From: Epichloe hybrida
Lineage: Eukaryota; Ascomycota; Sordariomycetes; Hypocreales; Clavicipitaceae
Reading direction: 5' to 3'
Assembly: GCA_019022495.1 (NCBI GenBank)
Contig: JAFEKR010000004.1
Location: forward strand, 3,534,001-3,598,000
Length of the DNA stretch: 64,000 nucleotides
Shown: positions 36,401 through 46,860 of the stretch, piece by piece
Numbering within the stretch: the stretch's first letter is position 1
Layout of the letters: every line of letters starts with the position of its first letter
Made by a program: the position numbers and the translations under genes
Notes under the pieces: model-generated
Databases searched by the model: none
What the model was told of the DNA's origin: nothing
What the model saw: the letters and a program-made list of their open reading frames with translations, nothing else

Positions 36401-36887
36401 TCCAATCCGTAACTCCGTAATAAATCCGTGGTGATCTGGACTTGACGACCTACATGTACATACGTACCTGGACAGGCAGTCTGCGAGTTCCCCCCCCCCT
36501 CCCAATTCCCAACGGATTCCATTGTACATGATTAGCTCATGGCAGATAAAATATCGAGGTTTTTTTTTTTTCACTCCGAGTAGCACTTACTCGGCTTGTC
36601 TGCGCGTTTTTGTGGATTTCGCTCCGCCGATCTAGCCTCAAAGATGTACATATGTACATACATAGCCTAGCATGGCATCCGCCGCGATCCAGGACAGGGG
36701 GTCGAGGGGGGGCATTTTCTCTTCACAAGATTGAAGGAGCATGTCATGTAGCATGTATGTATGTAACATGCTCCGTACCGAGCACTGTAGTCCGTACATG
36801 CACTCACTCACTCTGCGGTAATAACACGAACCTCGGTCGTGGTTATCGTGGCCAACCGGCCGGAGCGTTGCGGGTCCGGCATAGTCC

Positions 36888-36912
36888 ATGTATGTATGTA
36901 TGTATGTATGTA
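36888..36912. repeat. (ATGT)n microsatellite
   Basis: Six copies of ATGT. Shorter ATGT/TACA runs occur around 35906-35922 and 36750-36764 in the same intergenic region. Confidence 0.9.
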
Positions 36913-37234
36913 GTCCGTGATAAAATTGATGTGATCAAGATTCCGGCAACCTGGATCGAGGTTTTTCCATCTTCTCCCTCCTTTGGTTGGTCCCTGGGAA
37001 GTTGTGTGTAACCCAATAAAGGCAGCCAAGGCTTTTTGCAGCCAGCAGCAGCATTCATTGATATTGGTCCGGCGAATTTTGGGGAGGCTTTTATTTTTAT
37101 TATTTTATCATTATTATTTTTTTCGATATGAATGGTGTATGATTTGGCATCTAATCCGCTTCAGCTTCAGCTCTCAATTCCCGTCCCATCATCCCCATTC
37201 ATCCCCCATCACCTACCTCATTCAGCTGTTGCAC

Positions 37235-37647
37235 ATGAGCACAGCGGTCAGAAGTTGGAACAAAAAGCAGGGGAAACACAGAGAAACAACGGTCGGAATG
37301 CTGCAACAACCAGGCAGCAGTAGCTCACCCGCTGCCGCGCGCAGAGCCGTCCAGGTTGTAAGCAACAACGACGACTTGGACGCCAGCTCTTCGGCTCTGG
37401 ACGCGGCAGCTGTGCCATCATCCTCGGCCGCAAGTCGCGACTCATCATCGTCGGACGTTGCGTCCAAGCGAAGATTCAAGAGCTACCGCTTGCGCGGGGC
37501 ATACGAGAAGCCATGGCTGTCAGACCCTGCCATGAACAAGACGAACTGGAACAACTGGATTGTTCGCGGCTTCATACTGCTCGGCTTCATCCTCGCGGGC
37601 GTGGCCGGCTTCTTCATGGTCTGGCCATACAAGGAGGGTTCCGTAAG

Positions 37648-37683
<36 letters not shown>

Positions 37684-39222
37684 ATCTTTGTCCTTACTTG
37701 CCCAGAGTGCTGCTCTCTTTTGTCTTTCTCTCAAAACCTCTCCTGACCCCCCTTCACTCACCTTCGCAACCGTGACCAGTACTGCCTCATTTACGAAGAC
37801 AACTTTGCCACACTAGACAAAACCGTCTGGTCCCACGAAGTGCAGCTCAACGGCTTCGGCTCCGGCAGTTTCGACTGGACCACCACCGACGAGAAGAACT
37901 CGTACGTCGACCCCAAGGGGCTGCACATCGTGCCGACCCTCACCAACGAGACGACGCCCATCACCAACCACGAGCTGTACGCCAACTACACCCTCGACCT
38001 GACCAAGGACGGCAGCTGCACGAGCAAAGCCAACTTCTCATGCATGGCGACCTCAGATCCCACAAAGGGGTCCATGATTCCCCCCATCCGGTCCGCGCGC
38101 CTGTCCACAAAGGGCAAGAAGAGCATCAGATACGGCAGGGTCGAGGTCGTTGCCAAAATGCCCAGAGGTGACTGGATCTGGCCGGCCATCTGTGAGTTTT
38201 TTTTTTTTTTTTTCTTTCCCAACCTGAAATACCATTTACCCCGAGCAATGTGGGCTCCCGTGCTCTCTCCCCCGTTCTCAGCTCTTGAAAAAAAAAAAAA
38301 AAAAAAAGTCTGACTGACCCCTCCGCAGGGATGATGCCCGAGGACTCAGTCTACGGCCCATGGCCTCGAAGTGGTGAGATCGACATCATGGAGTCGCGCG
38401 GCAATTCCCGCGACTATCCCGAAGGGGGCCGCAACTACTACTACGGCACTCTACACTGGGGTAAGAAAGGGTCTTCTTGTCTCGATCCAAGATTTGAGGC
38501 AAATCGACAGAGAACCCCCCTCCCCCCTCCCTTCCCCAAACGATGATGCACCGAAACACCTTGCAACATGAGAAAAAAAAGAAAAAAAACTAACTTGTTG
38601 ATTCCCCATTTCCTCATAAACACAGGTCCTACCGCCGAGAAAGACAGCTATTGGAGAACAACCCAGGCGAAAAAACTGCGCCGCGGCGACTACTCAACGG
38701 GTTTTCACACGTACGGCATACAGTGGACGCCCAACTACATCTACTTCTACATCGACAGCCGCATTCACCAGATTCTCTTCGTCGGCTTCAAGCCCGAGCT
38801 GCCGCTCTACGACCTCGGTGGCTTTTCTCGCATGGCTGAGAACTCGACCTTGCTGGCTAATCCGTGGGCCCGGTCCAACGCAACTAATGGCAATGCGCCC
38901 TTTGACCAGAAGTTCTACCTGATTCTCAATGTCGCAGTCGGAGCCCAAAACGGCTGGTTCTTGTACGCCAACTTCGTGCCTTTTGTTGCAAAATCATCAT
39001 TCTCCTTGTTCCTTCACTCGTCAGCTAATCATCTTCTCGTTTCCCAGGGATCACGTTGGTGATAAGCCTTGGATCGACAAGGCCAAAAATGCCCAGTGGA
39101 CCTTCTGGGACGCTGCCAGCAAGTGGCTGCCAACCTGGGGTCAAGGCGATGAGCGCGGCATGACCGTCAGGTCTGTCAAGATGTGGCAGGCTGGACAGTG
39201 TGGTCAGAGCAGCGAATTATGA
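37235..39222 (+). CDS. Membrane-anchored GH16 beta-glucanase/transglycosidase-like protein
   Basis: Glycoside hydrolase family 16 protein, 351 aa, from exons 37235-37642, 37780-38191, 38329-38460, 38626-38962 and 39048-39222; all GT-AG and in phase. Residues 1-105 are Ser/Ala-rich and cytosolic. A single transmembrane helix (about 111-131, FILLGFILAGVAGFFMVW) makes it a type II membrane protein. The GH16 fold begins at YCLIYEDNF. The catalytic motif SGEIDIMESRG supplies nucleophile and acid/base (Glu 290, Asp 292, Glu 295), followed by HTYGIQWTPNYIYFYID and the C-terminal AQWTFWDAASKWLPTW. Family members cleave or remodel beta-1,3-glucans. A KRE6/SKN1-like role in glucan assembly is possible because of the type II topology, but the length is nearer to GNBP-like GH16 proteins. 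Introns carry (TCA)n and long T/A homopolymers. It shares a divergent region with the GT2 gene. Confidence 0.88.
37648..37683. repeat. (TCA)12 microsatellite in intron 1 of the GH16 gene
   Basis: Twelve TCA units start five bases after the intron 1 donor GTAAG. Read through, they would encode a histidine run, so gene finders could extend exon 1 wrongly. Confidence 0.92.
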
Positions 39223-39790
39223 GCCAAGTCCGGTTGGGGTGCAGTAACAATAATAATAATCATGGCGTTCGTTCAGGTGGGAGAATCAAGGTACGGGTAA
39301 TAGATATAGACCAGAGTTTGCCGGAGCATCATACTACGCACGCATCATCATATGGGAGAAGCTTTCAATCTGCAATCATCGTTTCCTTGTTTATGCGGGA
39401 CATGTTCCAAGTAGATTTGGCTGATTAGTGTCTTTTTCTGCGGTCCAACCGAGGGTATTTTGCGTGTGTTCCATTCGACTTGTCAGGCGAGAGTCTAGTC
39501 GCTGCAGGAACAACAAGCAAGTACGCGGTACTGATGCTGCTGCAAATTCCATGTTCAAATAGTAGTAGCCTGAAGATCAAAATACTATAATCAAGAACAG
39601 GAACCCAACAATTTGAAATACACACAAAAGTCGCGAAACTCCATTCTTCCTCTTTCGGTGTCACACCATCGGGTCGTGGTGCGACTTGTGCGTGGTATAT
39701 CATGCAGGTTTGTGTTTGAGTTTATGATGGGACTCTATTCGGTCGACGAGTTTAAGGGGGGGTAAAATACAAATGGCATCGTTCCGTGCA
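39223..39790. other. Convergent intergenic region
   Basis: Between the 3' ends of the GH16 gene and the GAS2-domain gene. No gene or notable repeat seen. Confidence 0.5.
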
Positions 39791-42634
39791 TCACTTATTG
39801 GGTTGGGGGCCGTTTTCTGCACCCTTTCGAAACAATCTTTTGGTGCCACCAACCTTGCCGAGCTCACCGAACCGCTTTCTTTCTTCGGGTTGTGACACCT
39901 TGCGCTCGCCACTGACCTGGCGAACTCTTTCCTTGACGCTTGCCACCCAGGCCTTATTCTCCTCGCTCATCTCCATCTTCTTGCCCGTTGGCCCGGCGAG
40001 ACCCAAGAAGGAACTGTCATCCTCCACCCAGCTTAGGCGGGAATTGGGCCTCGAGTGCTGCGAGTCTTCAGACGAGGGCGCATCAGCAGGGTGGCTGGTG
40101 GTGGCTGGTGTTTTGGGGCGAAGTCTTGGTATGTCGTGATTGACTGCACCGACACTCCTTCTGGCCTTCCGGATGTTAAGTGGTGTCATTGGGGATTTCT
40201 CCGTGGCGGTGGCGGTGGCGGCAGCGGAAGCCGGGCGAATTAGCGGGCTAGAACAGGACGCCATACCCGACGCGTTACTGCTGCTGCGAGGCACATCTTG
40301 AACTTCAACCCTGGCTGCTTTGTCTGTGCCAGCTGACCGACGTCCATGGTGGCTGGCATATTCTTTCAAGTATTCGCTCAAGTCAGCCCAGCCGCCACCG
40401 ACTCGGACCATGACACGTTCGCCGCGCTCGCCCACGCAGCGGATAAAGAGCTTGATTGGCGGTTCACCAGTGCTCCGGGACAAATGATAGATTCTTACTT
40501 CTGGCTGGCCTCTGGTGTGTCGGGGTCGCGTTCTCGCTGGTGATAAAGTGAATGACGGTGTGGCAGTGCGAGACGACAAGTTTGAAGTGCTTCGCTTGAA
40601 TGGCTCTTTGGATGGCTTCTTCTTCAGCCGTGGCAGATGCAGATCAGGGGGGTTCAGGTTGACGGCGGGTGGTTCTGCTGACAGCTTGATCTTGGCGGGG
40701 ATTGATTCGATAATGTCGCTGATCTGCTGACGCAGATGCTTGTCGCTGGTAGTACTGTCTCTTCGAAACATCGGTCCTGCCACTTCAGACACAGACGTGG
40801 AATCGTCGAAGTCTTCTACGAACGATCCTTCCACTAGCGTCTTGTCGAACATGGATCCATCGTCTTCCGGAATAGAGGTGATGTCGAGGTTGTCGAGGAG
40901 TTCGCTGGGTGTTGTCTCACGATCCAGTTGCAGGGGCGGCGAGCTTGGAGGGCTGTCATCGTCGACAAAGTTGGGCTCACGGACGCGATCTCGGGGTACT
41001 ACTGGCGACGCAGATACTTCGGGGGCATCGCTGAATGAGACATCGAAGCGACTTGCGTCTTCAGGCAGTATTGAGAACCCTTCAGAAACACCACTGTTTC
41101 GCCGAACACTGCTGCGGAGTTTAGGCAAGTCTGTCTCATATTCATATTCTTCTTCATCTTCCTCGCCGACCGTAGACATGGTTCGGTTGACGCCCGACAT
41201 GTCGTGTTCCAATGTGATGCTTTTGTCCTGGAGAAGCATCGAATCGTCTGCGGCTGTGGAGGACGAATCTGAAGCGAGGTTCGAATCAAACGATCCTTGG
41301 TCAGATGGGGTCTCGGGGCCGCGATCCTCGTGCATGTCGTCCGAGTTCGAGGCCTCTATATTTCGGGCTGAAGAGTCGTCGCCGGTGGGTGAATGTGAAT
41401 CATCGTTTTCGCTATTGCTTTCGCACGCGGCCGTATGTGCGTCAACGGGAATAGCCTGTCCACCACTGGGCTTCAACGGAACCGGTAGAGTAATAATGGC
41501 AATACCGGAGTCGCCAGATGGAAGGCCATTCGATGCCGATGACGCCACGCTCTCCTCGACATCACTCAAATCCCGAGGTGATGGTGACTCGACAGGTTTG
41601 CGACTCCTGGCTGATCGGGACCATTCAGTCTCCCGAATTTTCCTCTCGCAAGTGGCAACCCAGTCGCTATAATTGTACTCGACGGCCTCCATGCGGTCCA
41701 GCCAGCTGTCAGGAAGTGTCTCTTCCATGCCCTCCAGGCTATCGAGCATGGCATCCAGTATGCGGCCAGGCGTAGAGACTTTCTTTACTAGAACCTTCTT
41801 CATGACTTCAAAATCGCGTCTCTTCAAAGTCGGCTTCTGAACCACTGTGCCTTTGCCGTCCACTTGGATTGATCTTCTCAGCGGCTTGGAGACGGCGGTC
41901 CAACCAGCCTTCAGGCCAACTTCGGCGTCTTCCATGGCATATAGCAGGGCTGGAATGCGCTGTAGAACCCCAAGTCGAATGCTCCATATTCTTAGTAAGC
42001 GTGCGAGTTTGGCTAAATTTGGTAGCGTCTGGACAACGATGGTCGTGACGACGACGGACAGGTCTTCCATCTTGGTATACGTCGATGTAGAAGATTTTTC
42101 TCTGCTAGATATAGAAGACAGGGTGTCGGGTCGTCTCGACAAGGGCAAGACGTGGTTCGCCAGAACGTGGGTCTTGATTTCCTCAATCTCCAAGTCGGAC
42201 ATTTCTCTCGATATTTCGTCAATCCTTCTCTCGTGCAGAGCAACTTCCAATGCTGGTAAGCTGCCGATATATTCAACGCCGCCAGTCTTGGGTGCGTTGA
42301 CTTGGAAGGACAATCTACGTGATGTGTTATTAGGGTTCTCGAATCCAGCAGAGCAGCCACCCTCGATAGCAGGCCAATCCCAGTCAGACAGCTCGTCGAC
42401 CCATTCCCAGATTCTCTGGGATGCTATGGCAGTTCGAATAGCAAAATCTCGTTCCGCGGCAGATGCGCTTGCCAGGTAGTTTCGCAGTGCACCATTGCTT
42501 GCGCTGAGGGCGTCGACGGCAGTAGCCGGCCCTAAATGGGCAAAGATTTCGTCATCTACTCGATGTCTCGTCGGCTGCTGGGCAATCAGAGAAAGCCTTT
42601 TGGGCTTCAACAAAAATGGTTGGTCGGTCATCAT
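39791..42634 (-). CDS. GAS2-domain protein, predicted microtubule-binding
   Basis: Single exon, 947 aa from the ATG at 42634; the open frame begins upstream with TTG and has a TGA just before it. The N-terminal third is helical and conserved-looking, with RLLRIWSIRLGVLQRIPALL and DSLEGMEETLPDSWLDRMEAVE segments. A long acidic Ser/Glu-rich middle (about 340-690) is probably disordered and phosphorylated. Near 705-767 lies IKLFIRCVGERGERVMVRVGGG split around a VRVGGGWADLSEYLKEY core. This VRVGGGW-x-L-x-x-L signature is that of the GAS2-related domain of spectraplakins, which binds microtubules. The tail is basic and Ser/Pro-rich. A cytoskeletal role, possibly in nuclear or spindle positioning, is inferred. 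No neighbour shares the pathway. The GAS2 assignment rests on the motif only. Confidence 0.75.
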   Translation of the reverse strand: MMTDQPFLLKPKRLSLIAQQPTRHRVDDEIFAHLGPATAVDALSASNGALRNYLASASAAERDFAIRTAIASQRIWEWVDELSDWDWPAIEGGCSAGFENPNNTSRRLSFQVNAPKTGGVEYIGSLPALEVALHERRIDEISREMSDLEIEEIKTHVLANHVLPLSRRPDTLSSISSREKSSTSTYTKMEDLSVVVTTIVVQTLPNLAKLARLLRIWSIRLGVLQRIPALLYAMEDAEVGLKAGWTAVSKPLRRSIQVDGKGTVVQKPTLKRRDFEVMKKVLVKKVSTPGRILDAMLDSLEGMEETLPDSWLDRMEAVEYNYSDWVATCERKIRETEWSRSARSRKPVESPSPRDLSDVEESVASSASNGLPSGDSGIAIITLPVPLKPSGGQAIPVDAHTAACESNSENDDSHSPTGDDSSARNIEASNSDDMHEDRGPETPSDQGSFDSNLASDSSSTAADDSMLLQDKSITLEHDMSGVNRTMSTVGEEDEEEYEYETDLPKLRSSVRRNSGVSEGFSILPEDASRFDVSFSDAPEVSASPVVPRDRVREPNFVDDDSPPSSPPLQLDRETTPSELLDNLDITSIPEDDGSMFDKTLVEGSFVEDFDDSTSVSEVAGPMFRRDSTTSDKHLRQQISDIIESIPAKIKLSAEPPAVNLNPPDLHLPRLKKKPSKEPFKRSTSNLSSRTATPSFTLSPARTRPRHTRGQPEVRIYHLSRSTGEPPIKLFIRCVGERGERVMVRVGGGWADLSEYLKEYASHHGRRSAGTDKAARVEVQDVPRSSSNASGMASCSSPLIRPASAAATATATEKSPMTPLNIRKARRSVGAVNHDIPRLRPKTPATTSHPADAPSSEDSQHSRPNSRLSWVEDDSSFLGLAGPTGKKMEMSEENKAWVASVKERVRQVSGERKVSQPEERKRFGELGKVGGTKRLFRKGAENGPQPNK

Positions 42635-44411
42635 GTCTGCTCGAGGCCTTCGACTTTGGCAGGGGCGGGAAAAGTGCGATTCGATCGAGTTGCGGTTCAA
42701 ATCAGTGTCAGAGACGACATGATCCGCTCATGGTCCTGGGGAGGATGCAATGTTGATGGCGCGATTCGAAGTAGCGATGCATATGGTCGATTCTGATGGA
42801 GAGAGAGGGAGTGAAGATGTGGCGCGTAGGATCTGAGTTGCTGCTGAAAGGCGAAAAAGCAGGACGTGTAGGATGTGCAGGACGTGTAGGACGTGGGAGG
42901 AATTGATGAGCAGCTACACCAGCCAGGTAAGACACTGAGGAAAGAGGGTGGCTATGACGCTCAAATAAAAAAATGCCAAATGCCCAACACGAGCAAATGC
43001 AAAAGCGAGATGGAAATCCACAACCTCGAACCCCGACAAGTGACAGATGGTCTTCGGTCACCAGGTCATGTTGCGGCCAAGGCTGATCAGGGTCGTGTTG
43101 CGGCCAAGGTGCTTTAAGTAATCCTTGCGGTTGTCAATGGCCGGGTCAATTGTAATTGTTACCGTACTACCGAGTACAGTCCAGGTCTAAACAAAGGGCG
43201 TAGAAGATATCACGGGACAAGGAAAGAGAAGGACACAACGAGTGGCGGGACTGCGGGACTGCGGGACTGCGGGACTGCGGAATTGATGAAGCAAATGGAT
43301 CAGGAGAGGAACAAAAGAGCGTCTGCAATGCGGATTGATTGACGCAGTTGCGAATGGAGATGGGAGACGGATAATAGACGGACGACTGGGAGCGGGAGGA
43401 GAGGAAAAGCAAACAAAGAAATGGTGGGAGCAAGAGAATTTGCCGTGCGTGGGCTGTACTCCGTAGGCTCAGGGGGTCCGCCAGAGTCCGCCAGTCCCGA
43501 CAAGGCAAAACGGGGCCCTGCAATCTCGTTCAATGCTGTCATCCATGATCCGACGTCCTGTCTTTCGGCAGGAGTCGCAGGACAGGAGGTTATACACAGT
43601 CTAGACTCTAGACTAGACTGTATGACTGTGTCTTGCGCTAACGCAGCCACAAAGTTTATCGCCAACTTTGCTCTAACCTTGCAGCTCCCCGTATTTATGA
43701 CCTTGAAGCTTATTCCTATAACAGGTTCTATCTATTACTGCGGTCGCTATTATTTACATATTAATTGTTATGCTAGCTAGGTATCGCTAGTAATTGTCAT
43801 GTATGAAGAGAACGGATAAGATGAGAGGGGGCAGTTAGGCACACACCGTAGCCTCAAATCTGAGGCATCACCTTGTCATCTTTCTTCGTTTGATGATGCA
43901 GATTCCCGCATCGCGCTTCATCGTAGGCTTCGTTTGAAGACCTAGATTCACTTGTCCGATGGACCTTCTGTTGCTTACGTCTCTTTTGAGAGCCTTGAAG
44001 CTTATATATAGCTTCCTTTTCCCGTCTCTTAGATTCCGGAATTCCCAGATAGCAACTCATCTTCATCTTCCCTTCTGATCAACTCTTTGACATGGCCTGC
44101 ATCCTTCCACAGAACCCAGAAGGGTGTGCTGGAATTCCCCAATAGACCAAAAGATGCGTCAATGCCAGCCGCTGCTAATATTGCACCTTACAATTACTCA
44201 AGACCTGCCGCTGCGCCCTATACCCTACGGGCCACGTCATTGCGTGCACAGCGCCTCACACAAAAGCTCTCATTATCTAGGAGCCGAATTTTCCAAATAA
44301 CGACCCCTCCTGAAGAGGAGCCAGCTAGGCCCTAGGATGCTGTATCTAGTGCACAGCAGACACTATGCGTTTCCAATCACTACGTGTAACAACTCTGATC
44401 ATTGGAACTAT
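42635..44411. other. Intergenic region leading into the second repeat island
   Basis: Upstream of the GAS2-domain gene. It holds an 8-bp minisatellite (43245-43280) and an exact TACTCCGTA motif (43457-43465). From about 43680 the sequence becomes more AT-rich. ORFs at 43854-44066 (minus) and 44087-44335 (plus) have no recognised family and are not called. Confidence 0.5.
43245..43280. repeat. 8-bp minisatellite, 4.5 units
   Basis: Perfect tandem copies of GCGGGACT. Confidence 0.92.
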
Positions 44412-44572
44412 TGACGGGTGGGGGCAGGTGCGAGGCACCTGGCCCACCTAGCACAAAAACCCCACCAGCAGACTTTTTAACAGGGTTTCTTTTCCTCCCT
44501 GATTATTATCACGAGAATTCAAATTTGGTTGTTTAATTCGTAAAAAGCTTCATTCTTGTCCTACAGTATCTT
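44412..44572. repeat. Left terminal direct repeat of the 708-bp element
   Basis: 161 bp, about 95 percent identical to 44960-45119 by eye. The difference includes a one-base change in hairpin loop length (GAG against GA). Confidence 0.88.
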
Positions 44573-44959
44573 GGCGATTGAGGGAGGACTCCGCCCTCTG
44601 AGAGTGCTGGGAAGGCCCGACGTCCTGATCAGGATTGGAGATTACTTGACACGGCTAGGTAACTTGATGAAGCGCAATTATCTATCTAAAAAGGCTTTTA
44701 CTGTCTACAAGGAGTTGTTCGCTGATTTTGGGGGAGGAGCCGATGGGCTGTTAGCCCCGTCAGATATGGAGATATTGGAAGTCATTATGATCATTAACTA
44801 ACTACATTAGACCAAGATTGGAAGAAGAGGAACGGCCGAGGGATTAAGGGGTTGATGGCATGAGCTTATGAGTTGAGGGGAGGGATGCCTATAGTGATAT
44901 CTAATGTTTTTTTTTTTTTAGACTAATAGTCAGGGGCGACCACTGAGTGGTGGTGGACG

Positions 44960-45119
44960 TGACGGGTGGGGGCAGGTGCGAGCACCTGGCCCACCTAGCA
45001 CAAAAACCCTACTAGCAGACTTTTTAACAGGGTTTCTTTTCCTCCCTAATCATTATCATGAGAATTCAAATTTGGTCGTTTAATTCGTAAAAAGCTTCAT
45101 TCTTGTCCTACAGTATCTT
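44960..45119. repeat. Right terminal direct repeat of the 708-bp element
   Basis: 160 bp partner of 44412-44572, ending at TATCTT before the target duplication ACTAT. Confidence 0.88.
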
Positions 45120-45274
45120 ACTATTGCAACAAGGCCAAATCTGTTACGGTGCAGCCAGCTATCGGAACGGAATGCAAACGATGGGACGTCTGCCAGTCAG
45201 TTGAGTCTGTGGGCCGACGCTCTGGGAGGAGATCCATCGCGGGTTGTCAAGCGCCCACACGTTGACGTAATACG

Positions 45275-45670
45275 GGTTGTTAAAGCATTTATATGCTCGT
45301 TTATCGCAGCCACTATTAGGGGGGTGCGCACTCCATTTTTGGCCTAGTTAGCCCACATAAGTCGAGATCAAATTGATCGCAATTCGGCTTGCACACAAAA
45401 ACAGTAAAAATGCTATACAACCGGCAACTGAATTCGCGACCTTTGTTGCGTTATTTCCAACTTGCAATTGGCACCACCAACCTTTCTCTGAGTCGTCAAC
45501 TTACACCTTACTCAACACATTGCGAATTTCGTGATACACGCAAAAAAAGTTAACCCTTCCAGGCAGATCTATTGAGGACAGCCAGGCTAACTAGGCCAAA
45601 AAACGGAGTGCGCACCCCCCCTAATAGTGGCTGCGATAAACGAGCATATAATGCTTAACACACCCGGGGT
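45275..45670. mobile_element. MITE-like element with long terminal inverted repeats
   Basis: The left arm (about 45278-45353) and right arm (about 45585-45662) are reverse complements over some 75 bp with a few mismatches and small indels. Shared blocks include ATATGCTCGTTTATCGCAGC, CACTATTAGGGGGGTGCGCA and TTTGGCCTAGTTAGCC. The 230-bp interior has no coding capacity. The structure fits a DNA-transposon-derived MITE or a foldback element. The outer ends blur and I could not find a clean target duplication, so the superfamily is undetermined. Confidence 0.7.
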
Positions 45671-46391
45671 CATGTGCCCGATCCAATTGCGCCACGGAAC
45701 CATGGCATCCTGCCCTACGTCAGTTACAGAGCTGGACCAGAGAAGTCTCCGCGAAAGAGAACGGCTTCAAAGATGTCGACGTAAGTTCGCTGCTTGCTCT
45801 CAGAGTCTCTCTCTCACAGCTAACTCGCAGCTAGGAACACGAAAATTCCATGCATGCGCTGCGCTTGGTGGGCTGCGATGTAGAACATTCTTCCCAAAGG
45901 CAGCACATGTGAGATTCCTCAGTATCTGGTCAAAGGGAAACCTGTTCCCGCTGAATGCGCTGACTCCCTGAGTACGACCTCGCTGCTTGCTCACTGCTCA
46001 TTATTGCTAACTCTGGTAGCCAATTCCGTGAAGTGCGCTCATTACGCGTAAAATAACAAAAACCATCTCGGAGTATGTTCATCTCCTCAAAGAATCTGCT
46101 TGCAAGCCACTGACACACTGCTAGTGCTCGGCTTGAATTGCAAAGCTTTATCGAAAGCTTTATCGATCTCATCAAGGCTGTCTGTCCCCCAAGGCAGTCA
46201 CTATTATCTTGACGACGTAAGTGCATCTCTGATAAGCCGTGGGATACTGAGTTAAGGCGTACAAGACCCCCCCCCCCCCGGTATTAATCGTCTTCGTTAC
46301 TAGAATCAGGAAGCCTAAGGTTTAGACTAGAGGTCTAGACCTCGCTAGGTCACACCAGTTGAGGCTGATAGTCTCAAGAGCTGACAATGAC
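45671..46391. other. Intergenic stretch in the repeat island
   Basis: No supportable gene. A reading frame at about 45627-45780 followed by a possible GTAAGT intron resembles a coding fragment but continues into stops. A C11 run lies near 46268-46278. Confidence 0.4.
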
Positions 46392-46770
46392 ATGGCGACT
46401 ACTGGTGATTTGGTCACACTTCAACAGTCGCTAAGAGAACGATACCCTCCTAATGTCGTTAATAAGGAGGTAGAAACAGGTACTAACGTGGAAATCCGTC
46501 AGGGTAAGGGTGAAGCCCTGGCTGCTTACTATTCCCGTGTCCTGGATGTGCTTCGTCGTGCGGGAGGCAGAGACAAGCCAATCACTTCGGATCACCCACT
46601 TACCTTGATCGAAAGTCTTTACTTTACGCTTTTCCTCTCATGTCCACCCTGAAGTTCCCAGATACCATGCTCGAAATGGTTGCGGGTTTTGTGAAAGCGT
46701 ATCCGATTGGACGGTTTTCACACTACAGGGCATCCCCATGGCATTGGTAATTTGGGGAGATTTGGCTAAT
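46392..46770 (+). pseudogene. Gag-like fragment of an LTR retroelement
   Basis: From the ATG at 46392 an 86-codon frame reads MATTGDLVTLQQ... and includes IRQGKGEALAAYYSRVLDVL and RRAGGRDKP. This resembles fungal Gypsy Gag proteins (retrotransposon gag domain, with the AAYYSRV type core). It stops at 46650-46652, and Gag-like text seems to continue in another frame, so it is frameshifted and truncated. A further fragment (EDYIRVTGKKTKRLIPDVGL) runs up to the satellite at 46861. Confidence 0.65.
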
Positions 46771-46860
46771 TCGCTAACTTACTGGACTGAGGATTACATC
46801 CGTGTCACTGGAAAGAAAACCAAGAGGCTCATCCCAGATGTTGGGCTCGTCGGGGCTGAG

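Larger units (their letters stand above)
33377..37234. other. Long divergent intergenic region between GT2 and GH16 genes
   Basis: 3858 bp with no supportable gene. It must contain both promoters. It is crowded with simple sequence: seven 7-bp units at 33447-33495, T19 at 34034-34052, a C run near 35192-35205, A runs near 36103-36118, T runs near 36561-36571 and (ATGT)n at 36888-36912. Many ORFs across it are crossed by homopolymers and have no family resemblance. A near-match to the TACTCCGTA motif (AACTCCGTA) is at 36411. Confidence 0.55.
44412..45119. mobile_element. 708-bp non-autonomous LTR-like element (TRIM/SMART type)
   Basis: Two direct repeats of 161 and 160 bp (44412-44572, 44960-45119) enclose 387 bp. 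The whole is flanked by an exact 5-bp duplication ACTAT (44407-44411, 45120-45124). Direct terminal repeats plus a 5-bp target duplication are the structure of a small LTR retroelement without coding genes. The repeats start with TGACGGGTGG but end TATCTT instead of the usual CA. Each has a strong hairpin near its start (CAGGTGC...GCACCTG). The interior has an open stretch (44556-44801, no ATG at its start) ending in a stop, with no recognised domain. It is not visibly RIP-mutated. Confidence 0.8.

Noticed and set aside
35741..36586. 281-codon frame on the minus strand between GT2 and GH16
   Set aside because: It begins in and is crossed by homopolymers (Lys and Phe runs), shows no domain, and looks like non-coding DNA open by chance.
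43854..44335. Possible transposase fragment in two opposite frames
   Set aside because: The text resembles basic tails of DNA-transposon proteins only vaguely; no catalytic motif or terminal repeat was found.
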